In this document: piece after piece, positions 5,549 to 6,994 of the stretch
Numbering within the stretch: the stretch's first letter is position 1
Layout: every line of letters starts with the position of its first letter
Assembly: GCA_947176685.1 (NCBI GenBank)
Contig: CAMWRL010000095.1
Span: 1-6,994 of the forward strand
Length of the DNA stretch: 6,994 bases
DNA from: an uncultured Ruminococcus sp.
GTDB taxonomy: Bacteria; Bacillota; Clostridia; Oscillospirales; Ruminococcaceae
Direction: 5' to 3'
The notes under the pieces: model-generated
The model's database searches: none
Seen by the model: only the letters and a program-made list of their open reading frames with translations
What the model was told of the DNA's origin: nothing
Position numbers and translations under genes: made by a program

Positions 5549-5577
5549 AGTATATCACATATTTTTTCATTTGTCAA
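5549..5577 (-). promoter_or_regulatory. Sigma-A promoter of the nrtR-pncA-NAMPT operon
   Basis: The minus strand has a consensus TTGACA (5577-5572), a 17-base spacer and TATACT (5554-5549). It lies between the terminator of the LRR gene and the tandem palindromes. Expected transcription start is near 5541. Confidence 0.88.
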
Positions 5578-5587
5578 GGCTTTTTGC

Positions 5588-5627
5588 AAAAAAATTTTCC
5601 CTGCCGTTGTCAGCAGGGAAAATTTTT
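5588..5627 (-). terminator. Rho-independent terminator of the LRR/dockerin gene
   Basis: A 15-bp perfect stem pairs 5590-5604 with 5613-5627 around an 8-base loop. The core is CCCTGC/GCAGGG and the outer part is A/T. On the minus strand the right arm runs into seven T's (5594-5588). It begins two bases after the LRR gene stop and separates that gene from the NAD operon. Confidence 0.92.
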
Positions 5628-5628
5628 C

Positions 5629-6981
5629 TTATTTCCGGTCAAGTATCTGGTTGAGTTTTTCGGAGGTTATCGGCAGGTCATCTGCTGATATTATTTCAAG
5701 GTCTACCATTTGTATAGCCAAAGCGTCCATAGGAGTAAGTCCGTCACCCTTGTCAACTACGTCTGCGGAAAGTTTCTGTTCTTCGGTGAGGGCGTACTCA
5801 TCGGGGTTTGATATTGCCTGCATTATGAGTACAGCGTCCGCAATACTGAGTTTTCCGTCACCGTTTGCGTCACCTTTGCACGAATTGTCTGCGTTTGTGC
5901 TGTCTGTAGTAGTTGTTGTGGCAGATGTAGTTGTAGCAGATGTTGTTGTGGTAGATGTAGTAGTTGTTGTGCTTGTGGTTGTAGTAGTGGTGATTGGCGT
6001 TCCGGAGTATTCGCTGATGGGCTTGAAGCGTACATCAGCTTTCTGGGCGTAGCTTTCTGCTGTAGAGCCTTCATAGCCGTATATGATGTAGTTTGCAGTG
6101 CTTGGAAGACCTAAATTAGATATTTTGGCTTCGGGATTCAGTATAACCAGCTCTTTCATATTTTCGCAATCGTAGTCAAATATGTCTTTGTCTATGTTCT
6201 TGATATTTGCAGAAATCACTACTCTTTCAAGACTCTTACAGCCATTGAACATATAAGAATTATCAAATTCTGTAACGCTGTTCGGAATTATTATCTCTAT
6301 AAGGCTTTCACAACCTTGAAATGCAGACGCTTCAATTTTTGTCACGCTGTCCGGAATGGTGATACGCTCAAGACTTTTACAAAGTTCAAATGTATACTCA
6401 GCTATGCTTGTTACGCCGTCTGGTATTGATAATTCTTTAATTTTTTCACAGCTTATGAATGCGGCTCTGTCGATACTTGTCACACTTTCCGGAAGTGCAA
6501 TTGTTTCAAGATTTGTACAGCCATTGAAAGCACCTGCTTCGATAGTTGTCAGACTGTCCGGAAGCGTAATTGTTTTAAGTTTGCTACAACCACGAAATGC
6601 AGCTTTTCCGATACTTGTTACCCCATCTGGAATATCCATTGATGTAATATTGTCGCAGTATTCAAAAGCACTTGTACCTATTTTTTTAAGTGTGGATGGC
6701 AGTTTTATTGAAGTTATTTTTGACCTGTTGTAAAATGCGTTATCTCCAATAGCTGTAACCGGAAGTCCCTCAATAGTGTCTGGTATAACTATATCAGCAG
6801 ATGAGTTGTCGTATCCTGTAATTGTGACAGTATCATCGTTGCCTATTTTGTAGATGAGACCTTCATATGTATCTGAGGCACTTGCCGTTATAGATACCGT
6901 CGAAGCGATACTCTCCGGAATAACCGTCACTCCACCCATAAGGCACAATGCCATAATGCCGGCTAAAATCTTGTTTTTCAT
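5629..6981 (-). CDS. Secreted BspA-type leucine-rich repeat protein with dockerin module
   Basis: A 450-residue extracellular protein. Residues 1-35 form a signal peptide (KNK, hydrophobic core, likely cleavage after ASA). From about 69 to 260 there are about eight repeats of about 23 residues with the pattern IP..VT.I...AF.GC..L..I, the LRR_5/BspA (TpLRR) type. A short linker region (FKPISEYSGTP) leads to a Thr/Ser tract (331-361). The C-terminus (368-432) is a type I dockerin-like module. Its first calcium loop is canonical (Asp371, Asn373, Asp375, Asp382 in GDANGDGKLSIADAV); the second (DVVDKGDGLTPMDAL) is altered and one residue short. Such proteins attach to cohesin-bearing scaffoldins of the cellulosome; the LRR part may bind ligands, host or substrate surfaces. 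No catalytic domain is visible. The ATG has GGAGG eight bases upstream at the window edge (6994-6990). It is unrelated to the NAD genes. Confidence 0.9.
   Translation of the reverse strand: MKNKILAGIMALCLMGGVTVIPESIASTVSITASASDTYEGLIYKIGNDDTVTITGYDNSSADIVIPDTIEGLPVTAIGDNAFYNRSKITSIKLPSTLKKIGTSAFEYCDNITSMDIPDGVTSIGKAAFRGCSKLKTITLPDSLTTIEAGAFNGCTNLETIALPESVTSIDRAAFISCEKIKELSIPDGVTSIAEYTFELCKSLERITIPDSVTKIEASAFQGCESLIEIIIPNSVTEFDNSYMFNGCKSLERVVISANIKNIDKDIFDYDCENMKELVILNPEAKISNLGLPSTANYIIYGYEGSTAESYAQKADVRFKPISEYSGTPITTTTTTSTTTTTSTTTTSATTTSATTTTTDSTNADNSCKGDANGDGKLSIADAVLIMQAISNPDEYALTEEQKLSADVVDKGDGLTPMDALAIQMVDLEIISADDLPITSEKLNQILDRK
5905..5991 (-). repeat. Trinucleotide-like low-complexity tract coding a Thr/Ser linker
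   Basis: Twenty-nine codons of almost pure ACN (Thr) with sparse Ser and Ala, visible as GTT/GTA/GTG triplets on the plus strand. It encodes the flexible, probably glycosylated spacer between the LRR and dockerin parts. Such tracts can change length by slippage. It also produces the false Val-rich plus-strand reading frame here. Confidence 0.85.
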
Positions 6982-6994
6982 AAAATTTTCCTCC

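Noticed and set aside
5651..6052. Val-rich plus-strand frame that looks like a membrane protein
   Set aside because: The Val run is the complement of the ACN threonine tract in the LRR/dockerin gene.
5823..6074. Minus-strand Gln/Leu/Pro-rich frame inside the LRR gene
   Set aside because: It is a shifted reading of the same Thr tract, nested within the larger gene.
6200..6780. Regularly spaced similar segments about 69 bases apart, considered as a CRISPR-like or tandem DNA repeat
   Set aside because: The periodicity equals 23 codons and is explained by the LRR protein repeats; the DNA copies are too divergent for a CRISPR array.

Overview
The window looks like chromosomal DNA of a low-to-moderate-GC Gram-positive gut anaerobe, most likely a Ruminococcus relative (Oscillospiraceae). 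The main clue is the minus-strand gene at the right end. It encodes a secreted protein with BspA-type leucine-rich repeats, a Thr/Ser linker and a C-terminal type I dockerin-like module, a layout typical of cellulosome-forming ruminococci. Strong GGAGG-type ribosome binding sites and clean sigma-A promoters fit a Firmicute. Genus is an inference from architecture; no rRNA gene is present.

Layout, left to right. Bases 1-227 hold the 3' end of a plus-strand membrane protein gene. It converges on nadE, with a terminator between them (235-270) that can serve both strands. Everything else is on the minus strand. In the direction of transcription (right to left) there is the LRR/dockerin gene (6981-5629), its terminator (5627-5588), a sigma-A promoter (5577-5549) with two tandem palindromes just downstream of the -10 (5541-5517), and then a tightly packed operon. 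The operon runs nrtR (Nudix plus winged helix regulator), a pncA-type nicotinamidase, a PRPP-synthetase-like gene, two tandem paralogous small genes of unknown function, and a NAMPT-like gene. nadE follows with its own sigma-A promoter (1069-1041) that starts right after the NAMPT-like stop codon.

The theme is NAD+ salvage from nicotinamide. PncA would turn nicotinamide into nicotinate, which feeds the deamidated route that ends at NadE. The NAMPT-like enzyme would use nicotinamide directly, with the PRS-like enzyme supplying its activated ribose donor. NrtR is a known NAD/ADP-ribose-responsive repressor family, and the palindromes at its own promoter are the obvious operator candidates. Four ATGA or near-ATGA junctions or Shine-Dalgarno/stop overlaps show that the genes are translated as a coupled unit.

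The most interesting possibility is that the divergent PRS-like and NAMPT-like pair is not ordinary PRPP/NMN chemistry. It resembles the pair described in phages (NARP1: Adps plus Namat), which rebuilds NAD+ directly from ADP-ribose and nicotinamide after NAD-depleting immune systems act. Here the pair sits in a bacterial operon under an ADP-ribose-sensing regulator family, with two uncharacterised paralogs between the two enzymes. This is a hypothesis; ordinary nicotinamide salvage is the conservative reading.
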